A DNA stretch of 64,000 nt from Paraburkholderia acidisoli (GTDB lineage Bacteria; Pseudomonadota; Gammaproteobacteria; Burkholderiales; Burkholderiaceae). The stretch is from positions 806,001 through 870,000 of the forward strand of contig NZ_CP046915.1 of assembly GCF_009789675.1 (NCBI RefSeq), written 5' to 3'. The notes under the pieces are model-generated. The model ran no database searches and was not told where the DNA came from. It was given only the letters and a program-made list of their open reading frames with translations. Of the stretch, positions 52,287-60,877 are shown piece by piece (position 1 is the first letter of the stretch; the number at the start of each line of letters is the position of its first letter). The position numbers and the translations under genes were made by a program.

Positions 52287-53024
52287 ATGCGTAGTCAGTC
52301 AACGAAGGGCCGCGGCAAGACGCTGCGCGCCGTGGTGAGCGCGCTGGCGCTCGCGGGCGTGGCGGCCTTCGGCGTCAATCATTCGCGCGTGTTCGCCGCC
52401 GACGAAGCGCACGCGGTGCCGCCGCCCGCTGTCGACGAACCGGTCAACGCGAACGCGCACAGCGAAACCGTGGTGCTCGCGGGCGGCTGCTTCTGGGGCG
52501 TGCAGGGCGTGTTCCAGCACGTGAAAGGCGTGACCGAAGCCGTTTCGGGCTACGCGGGCGGCGCGCGCGCGACCGCCGGCTACGAGATGGTGAGCACGGG
52601 CACGACGGGCCATGCGGAGTCGGTGCGCGTGACCTTCGACCCGCAGCAGATCAGTTTCGGCCGCATTTTGCAGATCTATTTCTCGGTGGCGCACGATCCG
52701 ACCGAACTCGACCGCCAGGGCCCCGACGAAGGCACGCAGTATCGCTCGACCATCTTCCCGACCACGGCCGGGCAGGCGAAAGTGGCGCAAGCCTATATCG
52801 CGCAGCTCGCGGGCGCGCACGTGTTCCCGCAGCCGGTGGTGACGACGGTCGAAGCGGGGCGCACGTTCTATCCGGCCGAGACCTATCACCAGAACTATCT
52901 GACGCTGCACCCGGACGCGCCGTATATCGCCATCAACGATCTGCCGAAGGTGGCCGACCTGAAGCGCCTCTTCCCGGCGCAGTATCGCGACAAGCCGGTG
53001 CTGGTGCCGACGCGCGCGACGTAA
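52287..53024 (+). CDS. msrA: Periplasmic peptide-methionine (S)-S-oxide reductase
   Basis: A 245-residue MsrA with an N-terminal signal (residues 1 to about 38, ending VFAA), so it is probably exported. The catalytic motif GGCFWG follows at about residue 68, then GYAGG, GHAESVRVTFDP, and FYPAETYHQNYL. It reduces S-methionine sulfoxide in proteins. AAGGAGA lies 7 bases before the ATG. The upstream DipZ thioredoxin-like domain can supply the reducing power, as in other periplasmic Msr systems. Confidence 0.93.
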   Translation: MRSQSTKGRGKTLRAVVSALALAGVAAFGVNHSRVFAADEAHAVPPPAVDEPVNANAHSETVVLAGGCFWGVQGVFQHVKGVTEAVSGYAGGARATAGYEMVSTGTTGHAESVRVTFDPQQISFGRILQIYFSVAHDPTELDRQGPDEGTQYRSTIFPTTAGQAKVAQAYIAQLAGAHVFPQPVVTTVEAGRTFYPAETYHQNYLTLHPDAPYIAINDLPKVADLKRLFPAQYRDKPVLVPTRAT

Positions 53025-53229
53025 GCGACGTAACGGCGCGCACGGTTCAAACACGGCGCAAACACGGCGCAAACGCCCCAAAACGCGGGAAACCCCGCAC
53101 GTCCTGGCCCTTCGGCGCGCTCGCGGATCGTAGTATTCTCTTGCGACGCGCTGACGGTTGCCCGCATTTGGCTGTCATTGCCGGCACCGGGCCGCGCTGT
53201 TCACAGGCTCAGCTAAAAGGGGACGTTTA

Positions 53230-54033
53230 ATGAAGTTGTCGAAGCTCCTGCTCACCAGCGCGCTCGCTGCCTCGGCGCTCGGCTTTACCGCCGTGGCCGC
53301 GCACGCGGAAGACGTGCTCGATTCCATCAAGCAGTCCGGCGTGCTCAAAGTCGGCCTCGAAGGCACCTATCCGCCGTTCGACTCCCGCAACAGCAAGGGC
53401 GAGCTCGAAGGCTTCGACGTGGACGTGGCCAAGGCCGTGGCCGCCAAACTCGGCGTGAAGCCCGAATTCATTCCCACCGAGTGGAGCGGCATTATCGCGG
53501 CGTTGCAGGCGGGCAAGTTCGACGTGATCGTCAACCAGGTGACCATCACGCCGCAGCGCAAACAGGCCGTGGACTTCAGCCAGCCGTACACGTATTCGGC
53601 GGCGCAGCTCATCCAGCGCGCCGACGACAAGCGCGATTTCAAGTCGCTCGACGAATTCAAGGGCGACAAGAAACTCGGCGTCACGCTCGGCACCAACTAC
53701 GACCAGATGGCGCGCGCCGTGCCCGGCATCAACGTGCAGACTTATCCGGGCGCGCCCGAAAAGCTGCGCGATCTGGCGGCCAAACGTATCGACGCCACCA
53801 TCGACGACCGCCTGATGCTGCCGTACATCATCAAGAACTCGAACCTGCCGCTGCGGCCGGGCGCGGTGCTGCAAGGCGCCGATCAGGACATGGGCATTCC
53901 GTTCCGCAAGGGCAACCCGAAGTTCGCGAAGGCGCTCGACGACGCCATCACGTCGCTCAAGCAGGACGGCACGCTCAAGAAGATCTCGATGCACTGGTTC
54001 AATACCGACGTCACGCAGCCGATCGGTCACTGA
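53230..54033 (+). CDS. Polar amino-acid/cystine ABC transporter binding protein (FliY/TcyA-like)
   Basis: A 267-residue periplasmic binding protein of family 3. The signal peptide ends AAHA, followed by LKVGLEGTYPPFDSRNSKGELEGFDVDVAKAVA, the classic amino-acid binding start with the ligand-carboxylate site, and later VVNQVTITPQRKQAVDFSQPYTY. Similarity is strongest to cystine-binding proteins. AAGGGGA precedes the ATG. No permease or ATPase is adjacent in this window. Confidence 0.88.
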   Translation: MKLSKLLLTSALAASALGFTAVAAHAEDVLDSIKQSGVLKVGLEGTYPPFDSRNSKGELEGFDVDVAKAVAAKLGVKPEFIPTEWSGIIAALQAGKFDVIVNQVTITPQRKQAVDFSQPYTYSAAQLIQRADDKRDFKSLDEFKGDKKLGVTLGTNYDQMARAVPGINVQTYPGAPEKLRDLAAKRIDATIDDRLMLPYIIKNSNLPLRPGAVLQGADQDMGIPFRKGNPKFAKALDDAITSLKQDGTLKKISMHWFNTDVTQPIGH

Positions 54034-54250
54034 CCTTTGCCGATGCAATACGCGCGCCGGGCATGCGATGTCCGGCGCGTTGTCGTTTCTGCGGCGAGGT
54101 TTTTCCCCGCGCCGATCCTGCGCCTGCCTTGCGCGACCCGCGCGCTGCAATAAAGTGTGTCGCGCCGCCGCGCCGATACACTGCGATACAAAGCCTCGCG
54201 CGCCTTGCGGTATAACCGCAACATTGCCCGTTCGATTCCCGGAGTTCTCC

Positions 54251-54316
54251 ATGCCTGCCGATGGTTTTGCGGACCGCCACCGCCGCGCGTTTGCGATTGC
54301 GGCGTCACGTCGATGA
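54251..54316 (+). CDS. 21-codon ORF overlapping the histidine kinase start
   Basis: Encodes MPADGFADRHRRAFAIAASRR. GGAG lies 6 bases before its ATG, and its stop overlaps the kinase ATG as ATGA. The kinase start itself has no good ribosome site, so translation of this small ORF may deliver ribosomes to the kinase gene. It could also be the last remnant of a lost gene. No family recognised. Confidence 0.4.
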   Translation: MPADGFADRHRRAFAIAASRR

Positions 54317-55680
54317 GCACGCTCGGCGCGCCAGGCGCCCCCCGCGCCCCTGACGTCACGGGTTTCACGCGCGCGCTCTACTGGCCGCGCACGCTGTTCG
54401 CGCGGCTCGCGCTCATCCTGTGTATCGGACTCGTGCTCTCGCAGGTGCTGTCGTTCACGCTCACGATGACCGAGCGCGACGACGCCACCGCGACCATGAT
54501 GACCGACTACATCTCGCGCGAGGTGGCCATTTCGGTGGCGCTGCTCGACCATCTGCCGGCGGCCGAACGCGCGCAGTGGCTGCCGCAGCTCGCGCGCCGC
54601 AGCTACGGCTTCATACTCGGGCCGGGCACGCCCGGCGAGCCGCCCGACGCGAGCCGTTCGCGCCAGGTGGAAGCGGCGATCACCGCGGGTCTCGCGGGCC
54701 GCTACGCGCTCACGTCCAACTCGGTGCCGGGCGTGGGCGAGCATCTGCAGATCCATCTGCAACTCTCGGACGGCTCGCCGCTCACCATCGACTTTCGTCC
54801 CGCCGCCGCGCTGCCGCTCTCGAACTGGCTGCCCGCGGTGATGGTCGCGCAACTCGTGGTGCTCGCGCTGTGCTGCTGGCTGGCGGTGCGCGTGGCCACG
54901 CGGCCGCTCAACGAACTCGCGCGCGTGGCCGACGCGCTCGGCCCCGACCTCAAGGCCGAGCGTCTCGCCGAAGAAGGCCCTTCCGAAGTCGCGCGCGCGG
55001 CGCGGGCGTTCAACGCGATGCAGGAGCGCATTGCGGGGCACGTGGCCGAACGCATGCAGATCCTCGCGGCCATTTCGCACGACTTGCAGACGCCGATCAC
55101 GCGCATGCGCTTGCGCGTGGACGTAATGGACGACAATTCGGAGGCGGCGAAACTCACGCAGGACCTGCGCGAGATGGAGCAACTGGTGAAAGAGGGCGTG
55201 GCCTATGCCCGTACGCTGCACGGCACGGGCGAAGCGCCGCGCCGCGTGGACCTCGACGCGCTGCTCGACAGTCTCGTGTGCGATTACGTCGATGCGGGTT
55301 CGCCCGTGAGTTACGACCCGCGGCTCGACGTGGCGATCGTCACGCGCGTGCAGGCGCTGCGGCGGATCGTCGGGAATCTCGTCGACAATGCGCTCAAATA
55401 CGGTGGCGCGGCGGCGATTGCCGTGAGCGAGAGCGCAGCGCATGACGCGGTGACCATCGCCGTGCGCGATCACGGCCCCGGCATTCCCGAGGAAGCGCTG
55501 GAGAAAGTGTTCGAGCCGTTCTACCGGCTGGAGACGTCGCGCAATCGCGGCACCGGCGGCACGGGTCTCGGCCTCGCCATCTCGCGGCAACTCGCGGTCG
55601 CGATGGGTGCGCAACTCACGCTGCGCAATCATCCGCAGGGCGGTCTCGAGGCGCGGCTCGTGCTGGCGCGCGCCGCCTGA
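54313..55680 (+). CDS. EnvZ-like sensor histidine kinase, orphan
   Basis: A 455-residue membrane kinase. Transmembrane helix 1 is near residues 32-52, a short periplasmic domain lies at 53-178, and helix 2 is near 175-195 (NWLPAVMVAQLVVLALCCWL). HAMP follows, then the phosphoacceptor His256 in ISHDLQTPITRMR, and the ATPase domain with IVGNLVDNALKYGG, DHGPGIP and GTGLGLAI. The architecture is that of EnvZ/RstB. No response-regulator gene is adjacent on either side, so its partner is elsewhere. Confidence 0.9.
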   Translation: MSTLGAPGAPRAPDVTGFTRALYWPRTLFARLALILCIGLVLSQVLSFTLTMTERDDATATMMTDYISREVAISVALLDHLPAAERAQWLPQLARRSYGFILGPGTPGEPPDASRSRQVEAAITAGLAGRYALTSNSVPGVGEHLQIHLQLSDGSPLTIDFRPAAALPLSNWLPAVMVAQLVVLALCCWLAVRVATRPLNELARVADALGPDLKAERLAEEGPSEVARAARAFNAMQERIAGHVAERMQILAAISHDLQTPITRMRLRVDVMDDNSEAAKLTQDLREMEQLVKEGVAYARTLHGTGEAPRRVDLDALLDSLVCDYVDAGSPVSYDPRLDVAIVTRVQALRRIVGNLVDNALKYGGAAAIAVSESAAHDAVTIAVRDHGPGIPEEALEKVFEPFYRLETSRNRGTGGTGLGLAISRQLAVAMGAQLTLRNHPQGGLEARLVLARAA

Positions 55681-55682
55681 AA

Positions 55683-55725
55683 CACAACGGGCGATGCGGC
55701 CGCGCTGGCCCCATCGCCCGTTGTG
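55683..55725. terminator. 14-bp hairpin between convergent kinase and hydrolase genes
   Basis: Arms 55683-55696 and 55712-55725 (CACAACGGGCGATG / CATCGCCCGTTGTG) pair perfectly, with a 15-base loop, between two convergent stop codons. A bidirectional terminator, though T-runs are weak. Confidence 0.7.
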
Positions 55726-55758
55726 AATATTGCGCCACGAACTGGCGCAGGCTCGCGT

Positions 55759-56538
55759 TTAACCGAGCGTGCGCGCGTAGAGCGCGAACAGTTCCTTCCA
55801 GCCGCGCTCGGCGCCTTGCGCGTCGAACACCGGCATGTCCGGCTTCATCCAGCCGTGCGCCTTGCCTTCGTAGATCTCGCTCGTGTGCTTGACGCCCGCC
55901 GCCGTCAGGGCGGCTTCGAAGCGTTGCGCCATGTCGAGCGGGTAGCTGTGGTCGTTGTCGGCGCCGGCCACGAGCACTTCGGCCTTGACCTTCGGCAGTT
56001 GCAGATGCGGGCTGGTGGGCTGGTCGGTGGCGAGATTGCCGCCGTGGAAGCTGGCCGCCGCGGCAACGCGCTCCGGATACCACGCCGCCGCCGTGAGTGC
56101 CATGCCGCCGCCCATGCAGAAGCCGACGGTGCCGACCTTGCTGCCCTTCACGTCGCTGCGGCTGTCAAGATACGCGAGCAGCGCGGCGGTGTCGTCGGCG
56201 GCCTTGTGATTGTCGGTGCTGGCCATCATCGGGCCCACCGTGGCGCGGAAGTCGCCCTTGAGCACTTCCTTCGGATCGAGCGGGCCGTAGGCGCCGAAGC
56301 GATAGAACAGATCGGCGAGCAGGACCACGTAGCCCTGGCTGGCGATATGGCTGGCCATTTCGATCATGGCGGGGCGAATGCCAAACGCGTCCATGTAAAA
56401 GATCACGCCCGGCCATTGGCCTTCGCCTTGCGGCGTGAGCACCCAAACCTGGGTGGGGCCGTCTTTCGCCTCGACCGTGATCTGCGTCTGGTTGACGCCG
56501 TGGGCGTTCACGGAGGTGGCTTGATTCGAGTTCGACAT
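55759..56538 (-). CDS. Dienelactone hydrolase family protein
   Basis: A 259-residue alpha/beta-hydrolase. The triad is the nucleophile Cys141 in GFCMGGG, an Asp in GADNDHSYP (194 or 196) and His228 in GKAHGW; a Cys nucleophile is the hallmark of dienelactone hydrolases. VIFYMDAFGIRPAM gives the oxyanion region. The start at 56538 (MSNSNQ) was chosen over a GTG 12 codons upstream because homology begins there. No aromatic ring-cleavage neighbour here, so the true substrate may be another ester or lactone. Confidence 0.88.
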   Translation of the reverse strand: MSNSNQATSVNAHGVNQTQITVEAKDGPTQVWVLTPQGEGQWPGVIFYMDAFGIRPAMIEMASHIASQGYVVLLADLFYRFGAYGPLDPKEVLKGDFRATVGPMMASTDNHKAADDTAALLAYLDSRSDVKGSKVGTVGFCMGGGMALTAAAWYPERVAAAASFHGGNLATDQPTSPHLQLPKVKAEVLVAGADNDHSYPLDMAQRFEAALTAAGVKHTSEIYEGKAHGWMKPDMPVFDAQGAERGWKELFALYARTLG

Positions 56539-56725
56539 TGAAAGATCCAGTAATGAAAATGCAAGCGAAAACACTAGCGAATGCCGTGCAGGCGCGCAAA
56601 TGCCGCGCTTTTCGTGCGGAGGCTCAAGTTTAAGCGACTATGTACATCTCTGCTTTCGCGGCCTCCGGTTCCGGGTTTCAGGCTGCCCCTAAAATACGAA
56701 GCTCTCGCGAACGGAACTCACCTCC

Positions 56726-57379
56726 ATGACCACAACAACGCTGTTCTATTACCCGGGCAACGCCAGCATGGCGCCCCACATCGTGCTGGAAGAGATTGGC
56801 GAGCCTTTCGAACTTATGCTGGTCGATCGCACGCAGGGCGTGCACAAGTCGGCGGAATATCTGCGCATGAATCCGAACGGCCTGATTCCCGTGTTGATCG
56901 ACGGCGACCTCACGCTGTACGAAGCGGCCGCGATCTGCCTGCATCTGGCGGATACGCATCCCGCGAGCAGCCTCGCGGCCGCCTTGGGCACGCCGCAACG
57001 CGCCGAGTTTTACAAATGGCTGATGTGGCTGACGAATACGCTACAAACCGCGCTGATCGCGTACTTCTATCCCGAGCGTTGGGTCGATGTCGACAACGCG
57101 AGCGGCGCGCAACAGGTGAAGGCGCATGCCGAAGCAAAAGTGGTCGCGCTGCTCGATCAGCTCGAAGCCCAGCTGCAGGCGAGCCGTGGCCCGTGGCTGC
57201 TCGGCGCGCCGTACACGCTGCTCGACGCTTACGCGTTCATGCTCTGCCGTTGGACGCGCGGCTTCTCGAAGCCCGCGCGCGAACGGCCGCTCATTGGCGC
57301 GTGGCTGCAACGCATGCTCGCGCGTCCCGCTGTGCAACGCATGATTGAAACTGAAAGGCTCGTTGAACCCCTGGTGTAA
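56726..57379 (+). CDS. Glutathione S-transferase family protein
   Basis: A 217-residue cytosolic GST. The thioredoxin-like N domain has LFYYPGNASMAPHIVLEE (the residues that activate glutathione lie here), NPNGLIPVLIDGDLTLYEAAAICLHL with the conserved cis-Pro and the E-(S/A) glutathione contact, and an all-helical C domain with LLGAPYTLLDAYAFML. A GGCCGAAG/CTTCGGCC stem at 57390-57426 follows as a possible terminator. Substrate unknown. Confidence 0.9.
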   Translation: MTTTTLFYYPGNASMAPHIVLEEIGEPFELMLVDRTQGVHKSAEYLRMNPNGLIPVLIDGDLTLYEAAAICLHLADTHPASSLAAALGTPQRAEFYKWLMWLTNTLQTALIAYFYPERWVDVDNASGAQQVKAHAEAKVVALLDQLEAQLQASRGPWLLGAPYTLLDAYAFMLCRWTRGFSKPARERPLIGAWLQRMLARPAVQRMIETERLVEPLV

Positions 57380-57590
57380 GTATTCAGGTGGCCGAAGTGT
57401 ATTTACGAAGGTAGTCATCTTCGGCCGATGCTTCGCTTCTGCGCGGCTTCCGCTGCGCCTGTCACGGACGTGACACGGTTCGATTTCTAGAATCTGTTAA
57501 TGCGAGTCACTTGCAGGTTGCCACGCAGGCAAGCACGCGAGTGACCGCGTTCCCTGCCACGCAAGCGGCGCACAACAGAGGAATTCGAAC

Positions 57591-59078
57591 ATGGCGGATC
57601 ACACGGCGACCTTGAGCGCAGCGTCGCGGGCCAGCGCGAAATCGGTACAGGAATATATCGACGAATGTCCCGTATGGCCGGACGGCACGCGGCTCCTGTC
57701 CACGCCCATGACGGCGATGCAGTGGCGCATCTGGTCGCTGGCGGCTGCCGGCAAGTTCTTCGAAGGCTTCGTCGTGTTCATGACCGGCGTGGCGCTGCCG
57801 CTCATCTCGCGCGAGTTCGGTATCGGCGCGGCGCAAAACGGTCTGGTCTCCGCGGCGAGTCTGATCGGCATTCTGGTGGGCGCGCTCGGGCTGGGCGGCA
57901 TGTCCGATTACTTCGGCCGCAAGCGCATGTTCATCATCGAGATGGTGCTGTTCTGCTGCTTTCTCGTGCTGCTCACGGTGTGCGGCAACTACACCTCGCT
58001 CGTGGTGAGTCTGTTCGGTCTGGGCGTGGCGCTCGGCTGCGACTATCCCACCGCGCACATGATCATCTCGGAGAGCATCCCGAGCGCGAGCCGCGGCAAG
58101 CTGGTGCTCGCGGCGTTCGGCTTCCAGGCGCTCGGCGCGCTGGGCGGCACCGGCATCGGCTATCTCGTGCTCTCTTTCATGCCGACGCTCGAAGCGTGGC
58201 GCTGGATGTACGCCACGGCCATCGTGCCCGCGGTGATCGTGACGGTTGGCCGCTTCTTCATCACCGAAAGCCCGAGCTGGCTCTATGTGCGCGGCAAGGT
58301 CGACATGGCGCAGGAAGCCACGCGCCGCTTGCTGCATCGCAAGCCGGCCTATCCCGCCGATATCTCGCTGCAGCACGCCGCGGAAGAAGCCGAAAAACAC
58401 GGCGGCCTGCAGCAGTATCTGCAACTGTTCAGCCTCAAGAATCTGCGCGCGACGATCTTCTCCTCGGCGCCGTGGTTCCTGCAGGATCTCGGTACGTACG
58501 GCATCGGCATTTTCACGCCGACGATTCTCGCCGTCGCGCTCGGCAGCAAGCCCGATCACGTGCGCAGCGTGAGCGATCTCATCATGAACGACATTCTTGC
58601 GGCGAAGGGCGCGGCGCTCACCACGTCGCTGCTGATCGTGGGGATTCTGTTCGCGGTGATGCTCGCCGACCGCTTCGGGCGCGTGAAGCTGCAAGTGGTC
58701 GGCTTCGTCGGCTGCGCGGTGGGTTTGTTCATCGCGGCGCTGTCCGGCAATTTCGACGGCAGCACGAAGACCATGCTGATCTTCGCGGGCTTCATGCTCT
58801 TCAACTTCATGACGAATGTCGGGCCGAACGCGCAGACCTATCTGCTCGCGGGGGAAGTGTTCCCCACCGCGATTCGCGGCGCGGGCGCGGGCTTCGCGGC
58901 GGCCGTTGGCAAGATTGGCGCGATCCTGACGGCGTTTCTGTTCCCGATCCTGCTCGTCAGTATCGGCACGAGCACGCTGCTGTACTGCCTCGTGGTGACC
59001 TCGCTGCTCGGCGCGGTGGTCACGTGGCTGTTCCGTATCGAGACGACCGGCGTGCGTCTCGATGAAATCGGCAAATAA
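57591..59078 (+). CDS. MFS transporter (sugar/aromatic-acid porter type)
   Basis: A 495-residue, 12-helix carrier. An N-terminal cytosolic extension of about 45 residues precedes helix 1 (MQWRIWSLAAAGKFFEGFVV). Motif A is GGMSDYFGRKRM, and DYPTAHMIISESIPSASRGK holds the signature near helix 5. The second-half repeat is LADRFGRVKL. Close to sugar-porter-like carriers of Burkholderiaceae with no assigned substrate. Not in an obvious operon; pstS-like follows 59 bases later. Confidence 0.87.
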   Translation: MADHTATLSAASRASAKSVQEYIDECPVWPDGTRLLSTPMTAMQWRIWSLAAAGKFFEGFVVFMTGVALPLISREFGIGAAQNGLVSAASLIGILVGALGLGGMSDYFGRKRMFIIEMVLFCCFLVLLTVCGNYTSLVVSLFGLGVALGCDYPTAHMIISESIPSASRGKLVLAAFGFQALGALGGTGIGYLVLSFMPTLEAWRWMYATAIVPAVIVTVGRFFITESPSWLYVRGKVDMAQEATRRLLHRKPAYPADISLQHAAEEAEKHGGLQQYLQLFSLKNLRATIFSSAPWFLQDLGTYGIGIFTPTILAVALGSKPDHVRSVSDLIMNDILAAKGAALTTSLLIVGILFAVMLADRFGRVKLQVVGFVGCAVGLFIAALSGNFDGSTKTMLIFAGFMLFNFMTNVGPNAQTYLLAGEVFPTAIRGAGAGFAAAVGKIGAILTAFLFPILLVSIGTSTLLYCLVVTSLLGAVVTWLFRIETTGVRLDEIGK

Positions 59079-59137
59079 GCACGATCGACGGTCATGCCGA
59101 TGCGCATGGCCGCCGCCCACACGCAACAGGGGACACG

Positions 59138-60190
59138 ATGACCGTAGCACGACGACTTTCCTTTCTCGCGCTCGCCGCCGCCTTTCTGTGCGGCCACGTC
59201 TACGCGCAACAGGTGACCACGCTGAGCGAAACCGGCTCGACCTTGCTCGCGCCGCTGTTCAAGACATGGAGCGACGCTTACGCGAAGGCGCATCCCGACG
59301 TGCACCTTTCGGTGGGCGCGACGGGTTCGCAGGCCGGTATCGATCAGGCGGTAGCGGGCACGGTGAACATTGGCGCGTCGGATGCGTTCATGTCCGATGC
59401 CGACGCGATGAAGCATCCGCAGATCATCAGCGTGCCGCTCGCGATTGCCGCGCAGACCATCAACTACAACGTGCCGGGACTCAACGGCACGCATCTCAAG
59501 CTCGACGGTCCCACGCTCGCGGGCATCTACACGGGCGCGATACGCGCATGGGACGCGCCGCAGATCGCCGCGCTCAATCCGGGCGTGACGCTGCCGCATC
59601 ACGACATCGTGCCGGTGCGCCGCGGCGAAGGCTCGGGCGACACGTTCGTGTTCACGCAATTCCTCACGTTCTCCACGCCCTCGTGGGAAAACGCGCTCGG
59701 TTACGGCACGTCCGTCGCGTGGCCCAACGTGCCCGGCGCGCTCGCCGCAACCGGCAACGCGGGCATGGTGAGCACGCTCAAGGCGACGCCTTACTCGGTG
59801 GGCTACGTGGGCGTGAGCTACGCGAAGGACATCGCGGCGGCGCAACTCGGCACGGCCGCGCTCAAGAACGGCGCGGGCGAATTCGTGCTGCCCACCAAGG
59901 CGACGATCATGGCGGGCGCCGCCTCGCTCGGCGGTCGCACGCCGCCGGACGAGCGCCTGAGTCTCGTGTTCGCGCCCGCTTCGGGCACGTATCCGCTCGT
60001 GAATTACGAGTACGCCGTGGTCTCGAAGCAGCAGCCGAATCCCGCCGTGGCCGCCGAGATCCGCAAGTTCCTCGAATGGTCGATCCTGCCTTCGGACGAG
60101 AACGCGGCGTATCTGGAAGCCGTGCATTTCATTCCGCTGCCGCCGCATACGTGGGAACTCAGCACGAATCAGATCGAATCGATTCGCTGA
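59138..60190 (+). CDS. Phosphate ABC transporter binding protein (PstS-like)
   Basis: A 350-residue periplasmic protein with a signal peptide ending VYAQ. Phosphate-contact motifs are visible: SETGSTLLAPLF, VGATGSQAGIDQAVAG, and VPVRRGEGSGDTFVFTQFL, corresponding to the GAGASFP, GSG and RSDGSGTT loops of PstS. GGGGACACG precedes the ATG. No pstCAB genes follow in this window, so it is an orphan or accessory copy. Confidence 0.9.
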   Translation: MTVARRLSFLALAAAFLCGHVYAQQVTTLSETGSTLLAPLFKTWSDAYAKAHPDVHLSVGATGSQAGIDQAVAGTVNIGASDAFMSDADAMKHPQIISVPLAIAAQTINYNVPGLNGTHLKLDGPTLAGIYTGAIRAWDAPQIAALNPGVTLPHHDIVPVRRGEGSGDTFVFTQFLTFSTPSWENALGYGTSVAWPNVPGALAATGNAGMVSTLKATPYSVGYVGVSYAKDIAAAQLGTAALKNGAGEFVLPTKATIMAGAASLGGRTPPDERLSLVFAPASGTYPLVNYEYAVVSKQQPNPAVAAEIRKFLEWSILPSDENAAYLEAVHFIPLPPHTWELSTNQIESIR

Positions 60191-60228
60191 TTGTTTGACT
60201 TCGACGACGCCCGCTGAATCTTGCCGGT

Positions 60229-60795
60229 TCACCGGGCCGTCAGCTTCCTCAGTCGCGCCAGCGACTCCACCGCGATCTCGCCGTAGCCGCGCGTTTCGGC
60301 CTCGCTCACCCATTGCGCGAACGCAATGCGGAACACGGCGATGCCCGCCTCGGCCGCGAGACTCGCATCCGGTTCTTCGACGCCGCGCGCGCGCAACGCC
60401 TGCGCGAGCGCGCCGGACAGCGTCGCCATCTTGATCAGTTCGCGCTCGTGCAACTCGGGGTTCGCGGCCACCACCGCGTAGCGGATGCGCGCGAACGGCC
60501 GGCGTTCGTCGTTGAAAAATTCGCCCGCCGTGGCGAGCGCGGCGCCGATCGCCTCGAGCGGCGCCGCGTCTAGCGGCGCGCGTGCGAGCGCCTCCACCAT
60601 CGTCTGCTGCAATTGCTCCGAGCCCTTGAACAGCACTTCGCGCTTGTCGTCGAAGTAGCGGAAGAACGTGCGCGCGGTCAATCCGGCGCGCTGCGCGATG
60701 GCGGCTACCGTGGTGCGCTCGAAACCGATTTCGCCGAACAACTCGATGGCCGCGACGAGAAAGCGTTGCTCAGTATTGGGCTCCCAGCGACCCAT
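60229..60795 (-). CDS. TetR-family transcriptional regulator
   Basis: A 188-residue repressor. The helix-turn-helix is at residues 26-46 (TTVAAIAQRAGLTARTFFRY), followed by the ligand domain. GGGAG lies 6 bases before the ATG at 60795; an upstream in-frame ATG at 60834 lies inside the operator and was rejected. It is divergent from the SDR gene at 60878; three TGACATCA half-sites in the gap are the probable binding sites. Confidence 0.92.
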   Translation of the reverse strand: MGRWEPNTEQRFLVAAIELFGEIGFERTTVAAIAQRAGLTARTFFRYFDDKREVLFKGSEQLQQTMVEALARAPLDAAPLEAIGAALATAGEFFNDERRPFARIRYAVVAANPELHERELIKMATLSGALAQALRARGVEEPDASLAAEAGIAVFRIAFAQWVSEAETRGYGEIAVESLARLRKLTAR

Positions 60796-60814
60796 GATGC
60801 TCCCGGAAAAAGTG

Positions 60815-60865
60815 TTGACACAGTGTGACATCATAGCGCTATACTGATGTCACTCAATGACATCA
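60815..60865 (+). promoter_or_regulatory. Promoter and TetR operator for the SDR gene
   Basis: TTGACA (60815-60820) and TATACT (60840-60845), 19 bases apart, form a recognisable promoter. A perfect inverted repeat GTGACATCA (60825-60833) / TGATGTCAC (60845-60853) spans the promoter, and a third half-site TGACATCA follows at 60858-60865. Occlusion by the divergent TetR protein is the evident mode. Confidence 0.75.
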
Positions 60866-60877
60866 ACGGAGTCACTC

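Noticed and set aside
51303..53024. Long frame running through the end of dipZ into msrA as one fused gene
   Set aside because: dipZ is in another frame up to its stop at 52224. The msrA start at 52287 has AAGGAGA and a signal peptide, so the upstream extension is a shadow.
53230..55680. Search for a response regulator next to the histidine kinase
   Set aside because: No receiver-domain reading frame with the usual DD...D...K pattern lies between 53025 and 55758; only the binding protein and the 21-codon ORF are there.
57507..59150. 547-codon open frame antisense to the MFS gene
   Set aside because: It mirrors the MFS reading frame, is rich in Glu/Arg/His, and has no recognised domain or ribosome site.
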